From Strongylocentrotus purpuratus (lineage: Eukaryota; Echinodermata; Echinoidea; Camarodonta; Strongylocentrotidae), in the NCBI RefSeq assembly GCF_000002235.5, contig NW_022145612.1, positions 15,802,809-15,866,808 of the forward strand: a stretch of 64,000 nt of DNA, written 5' to 3'. The notes beneath the pieces are model-generated. The model was not told where the DNA came from. It ran no database searches and saw only the letters and a program-made list of their open reading frames with translations. Positions 13,101-47,400 of this stretch are shown here, one piece after another; position 1 is the first letter of the stretch, and the number at the start of each line of letters is the position of its first letter. The translations under genes were made by a program, and so were the position numbers.

Positions 13101-14373
13101 ACCCAGTACTATGTCTAAATCCCTTTAACATTTACATCAAGTGAAGCATACTTTTTAACAGTAAAAAACACACAAAAAAATTTGATTTTATTAAATATGA
13201 ATGGTCATATTGGAAATCCAGTTCCTTATTGAGAAAGTTTGAACTTTGTTGGTCAGCTCTGTCAGTTCTACCTACCACAGAGACCACAAATACTATCTTT
13301 GCTCAATTTTGAATACATTGTTAAAATTGACACAAAAGACCATCCAGAAGCAACATCCAGAATACTTGTTTCAAGAACGCATTTTTCATTTCAGAGAAAA
13401 AAGCATGTGGTAAAATCATCCCAAATTAAATAAACGGTTGCTCAGTTGAATACCCTATTAATTACTTGGGAAGTAATTCTATTTCCCGGCTTAGACCATA
13501 TCTTATTCAGGGAGAGATATAGTAAGGTACCGGGTATGTTTTGAATGGAGCTCACTTTGATCCCACTTGTCCCTCCTCATGGTCACAGAGTGTTAAGGGG
13601 AGAGTAGCCTGACGAGACTACATGTCTTTCCCGTGGCCTGACTTGGGACCAATTGGGTACAATACGACTCCAGACGACACGACCGCAGCAATCACGCGCG
13701 GTCTGTTTCGCGAACGCCGACCATGTAGAGATTAAGTCGCTGACTACCGCTATTCGTTTACGTGCAGTTGTCCAAAAGAAGACGTAAAGGGCGTTAACCA
13801 GTTTTTACCAAGCTACACTCTGTTAAACATGATTTAAAATATCATCTTCTTCATGGTTTGAAGTATGTGACACTCATGGCTGTCCAATTCCTCAAATATA
13901 CACATTTCCGACCTACTACAAGGAAACCTAGTTACAATAATGCAGCATTCTTCTGCATTATATTTATTCCAATTATTATTAGAAAACGAAAATATGGGTA
14001 AAGCTATGGGAATCATGACTGTGGTGGCTCTATGTCACCAGGACAAAGCCAGTTCATGCCCCTATTCAATCAAATTGACATTTTGTTGAAATTTCTGGAG
14101 GTTAGGATAATATTACAACGAACCCACTGATCATCGAATTGATATTTTCATCTAAATGGATTCAGTTTGATCTATTTGAGCAATACCATACAGAGTCATA
14201 TCTGAACAAGCTCAACTTGTGGAGAGAAATTGAGTAGTTCATTCACATGAAACCAAAGGAGGGGGAGAGGGAGGGGGACATTGTGATTGAACAGTAGCTT
14301 TCAGGTAAATGAACTCAAGTGCTAAAACATTGAGGAAAGAGAATGTGAGAGACAGGGAAAAACAATTGCAATA
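10143..14373. other. SIN3A downstream DNA; no gene recognised
   Basis: AT-rich. No open frame here resembles a known protein. Part may be SIN3A 3' UTR: on the minus strand possible AATAAA signals lie near 13973 and 10258, but none can be preferred. A short CpG-richer patch at about 13590-13790 contrasts with its surroundings. Confidence 0.45.
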
Positions 14374-14641
14374 CACCAGTTTACGGTTGTGTGCGCCATT
14401 TTACACAAAGCCAATGACCTAAAGGTCATGTATTTATGCGTAAATTAAGATTGCGCCCATGCAAATTATGATGATATCACTGCCTACGCGCTGCGTTGTG
14501 CGCGCAAATCATCATTTGCATGGGCGCAATCTTCATTTACGCATCAATACCACTGGTCAAAGGTCATTGGCCCTGAATTCAGGGCCAATGACCCGAGGTC
14601 AACTGTCTGCGCATGCGCACTGATACAACTGTAAACTGGTG
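14374..14641. mobile_element. Palindromic MITE with TA target duplication
   Basis: Termini are CACCAGTTTACGGTTGT and its inverse CAACTGTAAACTGGTG, flanked by TA at 14372-14373 and 14642-14643. Further inside, TTATGCGTAAATTAAGATTG and following is inverted at about 14500-14545, so most of the 268 bp folds back. A perfect 32-bp palindrome centred on GAATTC lies at 14562-14593. TA duplication plus inverted ends suggests a Tc1/mariner or related MITE; no coding. Confidence 0.8.
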
Positions 14642-14643
14642 TA

Positions 14644-15623
14644 TTGGGATGATAAAGAAAAGTAACGAGTTGGGAGGTAAAAACGAAGAGCACACTACAT
14701 GTGGGTAGGTTCCTATACTGACCTGGAATGTATGATGTCCTTTTCAAATTTTCTGAAAAATGCAGCCATAGTATTCAAATATATCTTGCTATAAATGTAT
14801 AAATAAAAATATTGGATTACATTTTACTTGCAATAGCATTTTTTTGATACAAAAAAAGTTCATACATTTTAACACTAGCAAGTCTCATTTATTTGTTCTG
14901 ATCATGTCTGTAATGTCATAACCAGGGATTTTATGTCTTTTTGTTGAAAACTTTTAAAAATGACATATACCCACCCGTTGTGTATCCAGACAGTTGGTTT
15001 AAAACAGAAATTTGAAGAAGTTTACAAGCAATATTTCACAAATCTTGTAAGATCTATGTTGGACAATATTATTAAGGAAAAATATCGATGATGGTTGGTG
15101 CTATTTGATAAATATTTTTCAGTAAATCAGAAGGCAAAATAGAAGGTTTTATGTTTGATAAGTGTCCGGACACCTAACCACCTGTACAGAGAAACTATAA
15201 GCATAACTTTCACATGTCACTTACGTTACTGTCTCCATCCCACATTGACAACAATCTAGACCTGAAACTCCACTCAGACATAATATGCAAGTCAACTTAA
15301 ACTGTATTGTTAATGAGAAGGAAAAAATGCTTCACTCTACATAAGGCAAGAGCTACTACATGCCTATGAAGCTAATTGGGCTACTATAAATAAAACAAGA
15401 AATGATCTTTGTATGACTTTCAACAAAGAGCATTGTACTGTTCCAAAATATTAATATACAAGATGTTCTCAAGAGGGAATACACTTGAAGTCTCATGGAG
15501 TAATACTACTGCGTCACATCGTCACATGATTCAGCGGTTGACGCTAGAGAAATGTTCCAACTCACACCAGCCTGCTTGTATCATGTTCAAAGTTCAAAGT
15601 TCTAAGCAGGAATCCAGTGGCAG
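14644..15623. other. Probable SIN3A 3' UTR and flank
   Basis: Immediately 3' of the SIN3A stop codon on the minus strand. A candidate AATAAA (minus) lies near 14889. No other gene recognised. Confidence 0.4.
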
Positions 15624-36666
<21,043 letters not shown>

Positions 36667-39152
36667 AATGTTGTAGCACCAACCAGAAGAAGAATATTAG
36701 GAGTCCTCTATCTCAAGAATCTGCATGGAAAGCAATCAAGACAAATTTCGATTTTCAAAGAAAAAAAAACTACCTTTGTATCAATTCATGGAAATATTCA
36801 TGCAGATGGTAAATTATAACATCTTATTGTAGGTTACATGAAGGTGATAGAATTTGAATACAGAAGATCTACTTCTCAAATTAGATACTTTCTCACTTCG
36901 GAAGTATGAGGCACTCCTTTCATTACTACAATCCTTAGATGGGGTGTTACAGAATACATGTAGCCCATAAAATTCAGAAAGAAACCCTATTACTGGACAT
37001 AATATCATAAATTAATAAAATAACAAATTCAATTCAGCATAGAAGTAGTTCTTTAAAATCAAACTTAATTTTCACCATCGTGTATCTTGGAATTAAAAAA
37101 CTCATTGGAACAATCAGCATAATTCTTTAAGTATTCAAAAATACAAAGAACAACATTTCATTTGTTCAGTACAACATTTTTATCTGCTTTCCTTTTTTCC
37201 CTTCATCTCCTCAATTTCTGCTCTTACCGGTATTTATTTCACAATAGGTTGAAAAAATAAAAGCAAGGTCAAGAGCAATACCTTTCAAAAAGTTATTGTA
37301 GAGCACTTAGAGACTTCTGATAAAGTAAGTGTTAGGCGCTATATAAGCAAATATAATTATTAATCAAAATAATTTCTTCGTTAAAACTAATAATTCATTA
37401 TTATTATTATCAAGTTATCATATATATTTTTTATCTGTTTTACATAGATACTAAGGACCTAGTAGAGCCATGCTGAAGATAAAAAGAAGCCCAGAAAACT
37501 CAAGAACAATCCAAGAAAGAAAGAGATGACCCAGAAATGCAAAAATATCAACACCGCATATGATATGGTCTCTCTACACAAAAAAGGAAAATGAAAAGAA
37601 CCGATTCACGTGACAGTTCAGCATTAAGAATCTACATATGTGTGAGGGTTAAAGGGTGAAATTAGGATTATCAATAATACAAATCAACTAAAATTATTAT
37701 TTAAAAAAAGCAGCAGCAAAATCTTGTCTGTACTACATTTTTGTTTCATTACTCAAGTCTTTGCATGGATACAGGGTAGGGTTGATATCTTACATGAACA
37801 TGCATGTATATTAATGTCATTAAAGATGATTACATTTTATATGTTTTTCACATTGTTTAAAAAATAAAAATCTAAATTTTTAATTTGCATTTGTAGACCC
37901 TTTATATTCATTGGTATAAAGGAACAAATGACCAGTACTTCCTTCCGTAAACATGCATGCTAAATTACAAGTGAAGAAATCCATTTTGGGCTTTGCAAAT
38001 AACGAATTCATATTGTCCAAAAAATAGTAGATCTGCTGGTATTAAACTTCCAGGATTTCCTTATTTTGTGACTTGTCTTTATCAATATTACAATAAAATT
38101 TCTAATCTAAATGTTGGCTTAGACTACGGTCTAGGCCTATATTATTTAACAATAATGCTGACAAAGCTTTCATTGTCCATTTCACATGAGCACCCACTAT
38201 AAATTACTAGCTGTAAAATGTGGTGTGCTTATTAAGCAATGTACCACTTCCAAATACTGATCCTACTAGTAATACTAGGTCAATGTGTTTATGCATGCAT
38301 TGTACAATTCTCGTACAGTACTCGTTCACATGGAAATCTGCATTGTATGCACAGGGTGAAGCAAGTTGTTGCTGTGTCAAAAGATGGCTGACTGAAATCC
38401 TCCTAGGTTGATCAGCATGAACCATTCTATACAGGGAGACCAGCCTTCAAAATATGGCTTACAGGTCAGCCTTTATTCACTTGTTCAATATCTAGGAGAC
38501 AACAACTACTGAATTTTGTACTTAAGACATTTTAAATACAAATAATTGTTTAAAACTTATATAAAACTTATTTTACCAAGAAAAGAGCAAATTATTAACA
38601 ATTATAAATGACACACGCCACAAGAATATTTTAACTACCCCTACAGGTAAAGTGGTATCAGCCCATAAACAAAATCTATGGGATAACCAGGAAGCCGACT
38701 GTTGTCGGTCCATTGAAAAAAATGATAGAAGGGTTCACATAAACAAGAATTTAAGGAATTGCACAGTAGGTAGGATTTTGCTTACTTGTAAAATATTTTA
38801 AACAATAACAATGAAATACTATACAATACAATTTTACACTGACACTAAAATCTGTCGTTCGATTTTCTTCATGCAATTAACCATGTCCATGTCGATGGCA
38901 GACGCCAGGAACGCCACGGTCTGCCCGCAAATCTTTGCACACAAATACTATGTGAAGCTAATTCGTCTTCGGGCGGACATTATAAAATTACAGCCTCCAA
39001 AATCGTTTAATCGAGCATAGAGTCTACACGCTGAAGAGATATAAATCAAAAAATGAAAAACAATGAAAAATAAACAATTAGCCTTGCTTTAAGCATCAGC
39101 AGCGCTCAGATATAATTCAAAAAGCAAAAATCTAACCATTTTCAACACATAC
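36667..39152. other. SIN3A 5' non-coding DNA (probable 5' UTR end and first intron)
   Basis: No second gene seen. If the promoter is near 39.6 kb, most of this is a 5' UTR intron. A possible acceptor on the minus strand ends at GAGATAG near 36709. Confidence 0.35.
37290..37365 (+). repeat. SINE 3'-end fragment
   Basis: TAGAGCACTTAGAGACTTCT, then GGCGCTATATAAGC and ATAATTATTAAT resembles the 3' part of the SINE at 28121-28466, here on the plus strand. Upstream SIN3A DNA. Confidence 0.5.
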
Positions 39153-39870
39153 CGTTATTTCGTAAATCAAACGTCAACGAAATCGCAGCCTACTGGATCA
39201 GCAGAACTAGTCAAGAAACATGTTCTCCTCTTTGTCACCAAAACATGATGAAGACGATTGATTATCCGACTAACGCAAAACAAATACCATGCGATACAAT
39301 TGTCATATTCTACGATAGTTTATATCCTACGTATGACCTCCTTTAGAACACCTCAAAAGGCAAAGGGCAATGAAACAATGATCACAATTATACTGCCGTA
39401 CTGCAGCGTCGTCCAACTCCAACTAGCTAGACCGTGCGACCACCGTAAACCGATCAAAACACTGCGAGAGCTCGGGTCGAAATTTCCTATGGTCTCCGCT
39501 CCGAAAAAACTTGCTAAAATGTAAAAAGATAGTAACTGAAACTTTGATCTACACGTAATATCGAATAATTCCAAAGAAAAGAACAATTGAACAGACACAT
39601 TTAAAAAGAATTACCAGTTAGAATAATCCGATGGTCCAGATTTACTTGGATTTTGTGTTCAAAACTCTGCGTATACAACATCCTTACGGGAAAGATACAC
39701 AATTATGCTCATTTGCATATATAACGTACGTACTATGGGCCCTAGTCTACGTCACACTGTTTAATCATAAGCGACCAATGATCAATCGTATACTCGCGAA
39801 CGCTGACAGAAGAAACGCGCGCCCTACGCCCACAATCCTTAACCAGCCAATGAAAATAAAATCCAGTGGA
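39153..39870 (-). promoter_or_regulatory. Candidate SIN3A promoter and non-coding exon 1
   Basis: Reading the minus strand from 39870: an inverted CCAAT box (ATTGGC, near 39849), GGGCGTAGGGCGCGCG, a second ATTGGTCGC near 39778, TGACGTAG, then TATATATGCAAATGAG (octamer-type element with TATA-like sequence, near 39706-39722). Downstream, AACG|GTATGTG at 39153/39152 is a strong 5' splice site. CpG content is higher than nearby. This order fits a pol II promoter reading toward SIN3A. No transcript evidence. Confidence 0.35.
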
Positions 39871-39899
39871 ATGGAAAAAGTGTTTGAAGTTTGCGGCGC

Positions 39900-42800
39900 G
39901 AGGTTCCAATCTGTTTTGTTTATAGTTGTATTATATATTTGTGGGGAATAACTTTTATTGTCAGGAATTACCAGGATCTGTAGTTTTTCTATCATTTTCA
40001 ATTGCACTGAATATGTGGAATATACATGTATGTTATCTATATTATTTTAAAGACCCAATTGAAAATTGCTCAATTGCTAACATTTATAGGTTATTTATCC
40101 ACAATCAAATTAGATCCGTCCATTTAGACCTCGGTTTACATTTCCCTTGCTTCAAGTGTTTATGAAGCAATACATTAAAAACAAAATCAATAATTTCACC
40201 CATGTCGCATGCGTTATTTTATGTCCTTCTCGCTCTTTCTTACTCAATTTGCACTTTGCCCAATTACATTTTCTCATATACATTATAGGCCTATTTTTCT
40301 CTTATCCCCTCCATAAAGTTCATATAAGATGCCATGAAGGTAATAGTATCTCGTTAAATATGCCAGTGGCTGGATCGTGCTTATTCAAACTGCACTAAAA
40401 ACAAAATTGGGAAAGTATCAGGCTAGCTTGAATGTAGAATCACTTGCCCATTCCTGACCCAGTTTTGCAAGGGCTCTTCAGAGAAATATGCCAATTTCAA
40501 ATAACTACTAGAGGGGAATGTTTGAGCGGAGAAAAAAAAGTGTGTGTGGGGGGGGGGGGGGCTAAGACTTTCCCCGATATTATATTTTTGTCAAGAACTT
40601 CGACCGCAGCTACTTGAACCCAACCGACTCAGGCTCTCTAGCTCTCCGTGTTCTTGGTTAAGAGCTTGTGCATGGGAGGGGGTGGCGCCCTTAGTTGCTG
40701 TACACTTGTGGAAAATGGGCACTTTGGATTATTTTTTAAAACTTTGTTTTTTTAACTTGAAACACACACACACACACACACGCACAAATTTTGTATGTAT
40801 GTGTGCCAAATTATGTTATATTATTTTTGTACCCCGAGCAACCATCCTTTTATCATGGTCAGGGGCTGACATATATACAGTATATACATGTATCTGCTAC
40901 AGGTATTTATGAATAATTTATTATATTTATGATATACTCAGGTAAGCTCTTAACACACACACATCCACACAAATTACACACTTGCATACTGCATATTATG
41001 CCACAATCATGCATAATACATGTTCTTACTTCTTATACAATCTGAAAACAGGGGTCACAACTTCATTCAAGGGCAAGAACTGTTATACCTTTATTCACAC
41101 AAGATATATGCGTGTGTCCCTCCAACAGCTAATCTTGAAATTTCCTTTTTGTCAGACGAAAATAAGCCTTTGAAAATATATCAATGGTTTTGTTTCCATT
41201 ACTTAAAAAAAAAAAAAATTACCGGTACCCTGCATTTGAATTGGGGAAGAAAAAAAAATTGACATTGTGCACCCTGGATCCACCATTTCTGCCCATATGA
41301 ACCTTCAGTGTACCCTTTAGTTAACAGGACGGTGTAATAAGGGGGCATCCAAGTGGACTAAGAGCCCAAGAGATCAGCAGTCCATCCCATTAGAGTGACG
41401 GCCCAAGACTGAAAGTCCATGAGACAGAAACCTTACTTACATGTAACTAACTTTACAGATGGCCAAGCAAGACCAACATTGTTACCTCCCATGGGATGTA
41501 GTTGTAAGAACTTCTAAGTTAATCATCAAAACTATTTGTCCCGTGAAAATCTATGTTAACTGTGAGTCTCAAAAGGATAAACTATTGTGTCAGTTAAAGT
41601 CAATGAGGTAACAAATATATCTTTGCATATTGGAAAACCTTACTGAGGGTACAGCAACAAAAAAACACCTTTTCAAAGAAATTAATTACACATTGAATGC
41701 GTATTTTATTTTCTAATGGACTCCACAAGTACGAGAATTCAAAATTTGCTCAATAATAAATACAACCAGCATAGAAGTGTTAATGAGTTTAGTATAATTA
41801 CAGTAGCCTCACATAATAAATCTCAAAACGTGAAATAAAATGGATGCATGACGGTAAAAGGAAAGGTTGGGTTGGCTCATAGCCTTCATCAGACCATTGA
41901 TGACATGATACCACAGGCTCAGCTATTATAGAAATATTCATTGAAAGAGATGCTCAAAGAAATACATACTCTCATAAAAATTCATCAACATGGCCAACAA
42001 AGTGACATGAAATGCATATATATGGATGCTATTGCACAAAATCAAAGGGTAACAAAATGCATGTGCCAAGTAAACAAAAAAAAAAGCAGAACAGTGTATA
42101 AAACTGTTCAAGTACAGAAAGAAATGCTAAGAAAACCATATGATAAAACGGCATGAAGATCGGATACATTATAAAAACATGATTTTAAATCAATTTTTTA
42201 AAATACACTATGCAAGATTTGTGAGATAACATATACCTGTATATGTTTGAATCAATACTTATTAATTCTAATAGAGACTGGAAAAATACACATCTTAAAA
42301 GCTGACAAATTTTGTTTTCAATTTCAACAGTACACTGTACCTTTAACAAGATATGGATAAATGAGTACTCCTCATTGATATCCAATGTGAGTCCAATTTG
42401 TTTCTGCCGAATAGTTACTAAAGTACCTCTGGATTAATAATGTACAATATAAATTAATAGCAGTACATACCAATAATAGTTACTGTATTTTTAACATTCA
42501 TTCCATGAGCATTAGCAATCTTGATTATGCTAGCAATAGTAAATCTTGCTCAATAATTACAGGAAATCAAGAGTGTATTTCTGTTTAACTCTTTTCGTAA
42601 TTACAACGTTTTACATGTTGGTTTCTAACAATATAGCAATACACTATACTTTGAAGAGATTTTTATATTTCCATTGTGTATATTTTCTGTAAACAATAAT
42701 TTTTTAAAATAATTTTTCAGTAGTGCAACATATTTTCCATCCTTACACATGTATATATGTGAAAAAACAATATCCAAAGATTCCTTAATCATCAAGATTA

Positions 42801-43758
42801 CACAAAACATCATATTATCCATGAGACAGACTGAGTAAAATGAACATAACAAATTATAAGTACCTAATGACCAAATATTGTACGACATGTGCAACAAACT
42901 GAACAATATAGGCAGTTCATGAGATTAAGATACATTAATGAAGTACACACAAGTCTACCTTCAACATTGATAGAACTTGAATTGATCTAGAATCTACAAG
43001 GCACTTTTCTTTGTACATAAAGACATACATACACGATTTTATAGCGAAATAAACAGCGACAAATAGATTTAAACAGTTTGATATTCATCTCTTTGAACAA
43101 TAAAGCCATGTTCAGTTATATTCTGAGCTACAGGGCCTAACAATTTTGACAAATTATGGTACATGTATGAAATCAAAATGCACTGATTACATGTTTTTAT
43201 GCCACCCTCCAGCAAACACAACATTCTAATGAAAAGCTACCTTAAATGCCATCAATGATTCAAATATAATTTCTAAGCTAAGCTACTTTGAAGCATGAGA
43301 AGAATTGAAATCTAATCCAATCTGAAAATGTCCTATCATTAGTGTCTACGATTTTGGTTGAATTTTGTAGTGTATACCGGTATGCAATTCCAAAAGCATG
43401 ATCAGAAAGCAACCTGGTACTAATAAGACAGTTATGACAAAAACATGACGAGAAAGCAGTTGTGCATCACTAACCATTGATTATATATAGGGTGCATATG
43501 GAAATGGAAGGAATACATTTCATAAATACAAACAAAAAATCATTATTCAATTCATTTGATACACCTTATGAAAATATATAGTTTATGAAATGTTTACAGC
43601 ATATTCAAAAAAGTTATTGCTCTAAGCTCTCACGATCAAATCATGATTGTATCACTGTCAAAAGAGAATGTGTTCACAATAGAGACAATACACACAATAC
43701 ACTTGTGTTACAGAACTTACACAAGACATTAAGAAACACAAAAGTACATGAAAGTGTC
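39900..43758. other. Intergenic DNA between SIN3A and MESD
   Basis: No gene recognised on either strand. A G run lies at about 40550-40561 and a CA microsatellite at about 40762-40782. The right part (about 41.6-43.7 kb) is AT-rich and may be MESD 3' UTR; a possible minus-strand AATAAA is near 41704, and another only 15 bp from the MESD stop (43764-43759). Confidence 0.4.
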
Positions 43759-43778
43759 TTTATTCTTTTGCTATCTAC

Positions 43779-44370
43779 TTACAATTCTGTCTTATTATTT
43801 TCCTTCTTCTTCTTCTTCCCCTTTTCTTTCTTTGTCTTACTCTTTGAATCTTTCTTTCCCCCTGCAGGTTTGTTTTCATCCATCCTTCCAGAGCCCTTGC
43901 CATAATAGCTCTTGTTGTCGATAGTCACCTCCTGGCATCGATCCTGTTCTAAGAGAAAGTTTTTCATCTCCCAAGCAGTGGCACCATCTTTGGTGAGGAA
44001 GATGGCCCTGTTGCTGTCCACCATGTATCTGCATGTAATAAAACAAGTAACAAGTAATGAGAATTGCAGAAAAGATATACTTTGTCAAAGTATGAATTTC
44101 AATTCCATACTGTTGTACAATCTGAATACAGGTGCAGGGGTGATAGTGAGCACTAAAAAAAAATTAGGTTTTTTGTTTTCCCCTCAACCACGCCCCCCTT
44201 GAGTAAAATAAAAAAAAGGCGATTCGCGGGGAAAAAACGGCATCTAACAACATTCCCCCCTTTCGAGTAAGAAAATCGGGAGAAAAAAATAGGGCAAAAT
44301 AGGGAAGAATAGAGAAAATAAGGGGGGAATCAGGAAAATCAGGATAAAAAAGGGAAGAAAAAAAAAATCT

Positions 44371-44412
<42 letters not shown>

Positions 44413-47400
44413 TTTTTTTTTTTTTTTTTTTTTTTAAATCGGGAAGAAAAAAAAAATCGGGAAAAAATCGGGAAAAATAAAAAAAATCGGGAAACCGATT
44501 TAAATCGGGTTTTTATCAGGCCTGCAGGTGATAAAAGCAAAAACAGAAAATGTTTTTAAAAAACATGACAGAATGATTGCACTAAAGTTTAAGTGAAGTT
44601 AATATATTACCCATTTCAATGGCATATACTTGCTCATTGTAAACACTTGTTTGTTGAACAACAATTGTGTTTAATTTTAAAAAAGAAAGAAAAAAAGAAC
44701 AGATATCTCGTGTCGTTTTAAAGGTATAAGTGGAGAGTCAGTGCATTTCAATCCTATGACAAAAGTTTAGTACATTGTCGTACTATGTTAATATTATGAC
44801 ATACAACAATGTTGATGTTTAATTACGTTCAAGAATTAATGAATGTGAAAGATTTCTATCAATTGATTAAAAAAGGAACTTCAAAATACGCTAATTTAGG
44901 GCTGCTTCCATTTCATCAAATTAGTAATAGGGGAATACATTTTCAAAATAACTTTGATCCCCTGGCATATCGCCTCGTTTTCCCTTTACAGGTATTTCTT
45001 ACCTGTATATCCTGGATATATTGTATATCCCGGATATATTGTATATCCCGGATATAAATACGAGATCTTCAAATTTTAAATCTTCACACTGGAGTTCAAG
45101 AACACAACTTTTAAAAGTTTTCAAATGTCAATATGAACAGGACTAGACTTCATCATGGTACCATTTCCTCAGCAGTGTGATACAGTCAAACCTGCTTTGG
45201 CAACCACTTGTCTATAAAGATCACATTTTTCTTTTTCTTTGAAAATGGTTTCCCACTGAAACCTGTACAAAAGGAACCTGTACATAAAGGCCACTTGCCT
45301 ATAAAGACAATTTTTCATGTTTTCCTTAAGTGGTCTTTATGTAGGTTTCACTGTAATTACAAAATGGTAGTGTGCTTGGCCTCAGAGTCCATGTGTACAG
45401 TGTTTCTGTCTTGGAAACCATTAATGTATTATACAAAACCATCAATCTACAAAGATTTTTTTTTTGCATAAGCATTTTGTTGTTGTTGTAGTTGAAACAT
45501 ATCTCAGAGAGGCTGTATTAGGATGATTCTTTGCAATGTCTTTCATACGGCATAAGTTACTATCTTTTTATTTCATCCCACAAATAAAATCTCCTGAAAT
45601 GACCATTGCCTAATGATTATCTGGTTTCAATACTATTTACAGTTTTACACTGTATAGTCAATGTGCATAAATGCGCATCAAAATACAGAACACATTTCAT
45701 GGAATTGTCCATTAGTGTTTTAGGACTAACATTACATACTATCTTGACTATGTACAGCTACAGATACCAATCTGAGTATTCCCACCAAACAAGGTAAATA
45801 GTATGGTTTGTATTGACTGTATTAAAATATCTGTTTGAAATGTTACCAATTTCAAATACCTCTGGATTTGATAGTTTGCATTGAATAGCTGATCTTGCCA
45901 TCGCTGGGTGATGGTTTCTGCTTCCTCCTTAGTTGGATCCTCTGAGACAGTCACAAACATCATCAGGGTCTTGCCCTTCTTGCTCATCTGAAGGATACTC
46001 TCAGGATTGCTGGGATCCATCTTGGAGAAGTCGATCTTTGGTGCTGGTCTTTCATGTTCCATCAAGTCATCGGGATCTTTCTCTTCGTCTTCCTGAGCAA
46101 TGATAACAAACGAGATAAAATGATAATTTATGTTTGAGATATTTTCTGATCCTCATTAGGGCACAGCCCATTGAAAATTTTTTGTTTGTTATTGTGGTAA
46201 ACATTTTGTATGCAACTGACGAAAAAGTCATAAAATCAAGACCTTACTTTGCATATTGAATGAAGTTTACAGCTTATTTAACCCCCAAAACACAATCTAC
46301 ATTATCAAACTAAGATAGTTGCATAATTTGCAAGGCAAAATATCCCCCAATCAGTTTTTAGAACTTAAAAGACAGCAAAATGTGTTTGATCGTTTGTCAA
46401 TATTTGCATTAAATCATACCCATTCCGTAGAATTTTTTTCTCTAGTCTAGATCTAGACCGAATTTTCCGTCTCTTTCGTTCGTTAGCCTCTTATTGGGGG
46501 TAGGGTCGGCTCTCTCTTTAGAGACGGAAACCGTCTATACACATTCCCTTGATAACGCCACGGCCATTTCAGGTCGTAGCGTTTTGCCCCCAAAATCCCC
46601 CAAAATGTCATTTTACCTCGTGCATATCCACATGTAAATTAGGCCTAGGTTATAATACATCGGTTCCACTTAACAACTTGACTGAAATAATCAGTTTAAT
46701 AGTCCCTTTTTAGGAAATTATGGGTCAAAATCGAAATCCATTTTGAAAATCTTTTTCAACATGGATTTCGATTTTGACCCATAAATTCCTAAAAAGGGAC
46801 TATTAAACTGATTATTTCAGTCAAGTTGGTAAGTGGAACTGATTTATTATAGCCTAGGCCTAATTTACAATATAACATGCACGAGGTAAAATGACATTTT
46901 GGGGGATTTTGGGGGCAAAACGCTACGACCTGAAATGGCCGTGGCGTTATCAAGGGAATGTGTATAGACGGTTTCCGTCTCTGAAGAGAGAGCCGGCCGA
47001 CCCTACCCCAATAAGAGGCTAACGAACGAAAGAGACGGAAAATTCGGTCTAGTCTAGATCTAGACTAGAGAAAAAAATTCTTAATCTTAGATTTTAGGTT
47101 CCTCTTTCAAATAGGTCTAGATCTAGACTCTAGATCTATTGGTGTTATCAGATTTTCAAAAATCTTACTAATTTTTTTAAATACAAAATTTAAGCCTGAT
47201 TGCTGAGAAGTGATAACACAGCATTCTTCCAGGATCTCGGGTAAAAGTAAAGATAAAGAGAGCATAGCCCTAAAGCATTTGCTCTTCCAGCTGGATCTAG
47301 TCTCATCTCACTCTTCGATAGGCACGGAGCGCGCTGGCGACGCGGCAAGCAGCAGGGCCGTGTCCTTACCTCCCACTGATCGAACAATCTTTCCAGATCT

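Noticed and set aside
39700-39860. Histone or snRNA gene promoter (octamer plus CCAAT)
   Set aside because: No histone frame or snRNA-like sequence follows on either strand; kept only as a SIN3A promoter candidate.
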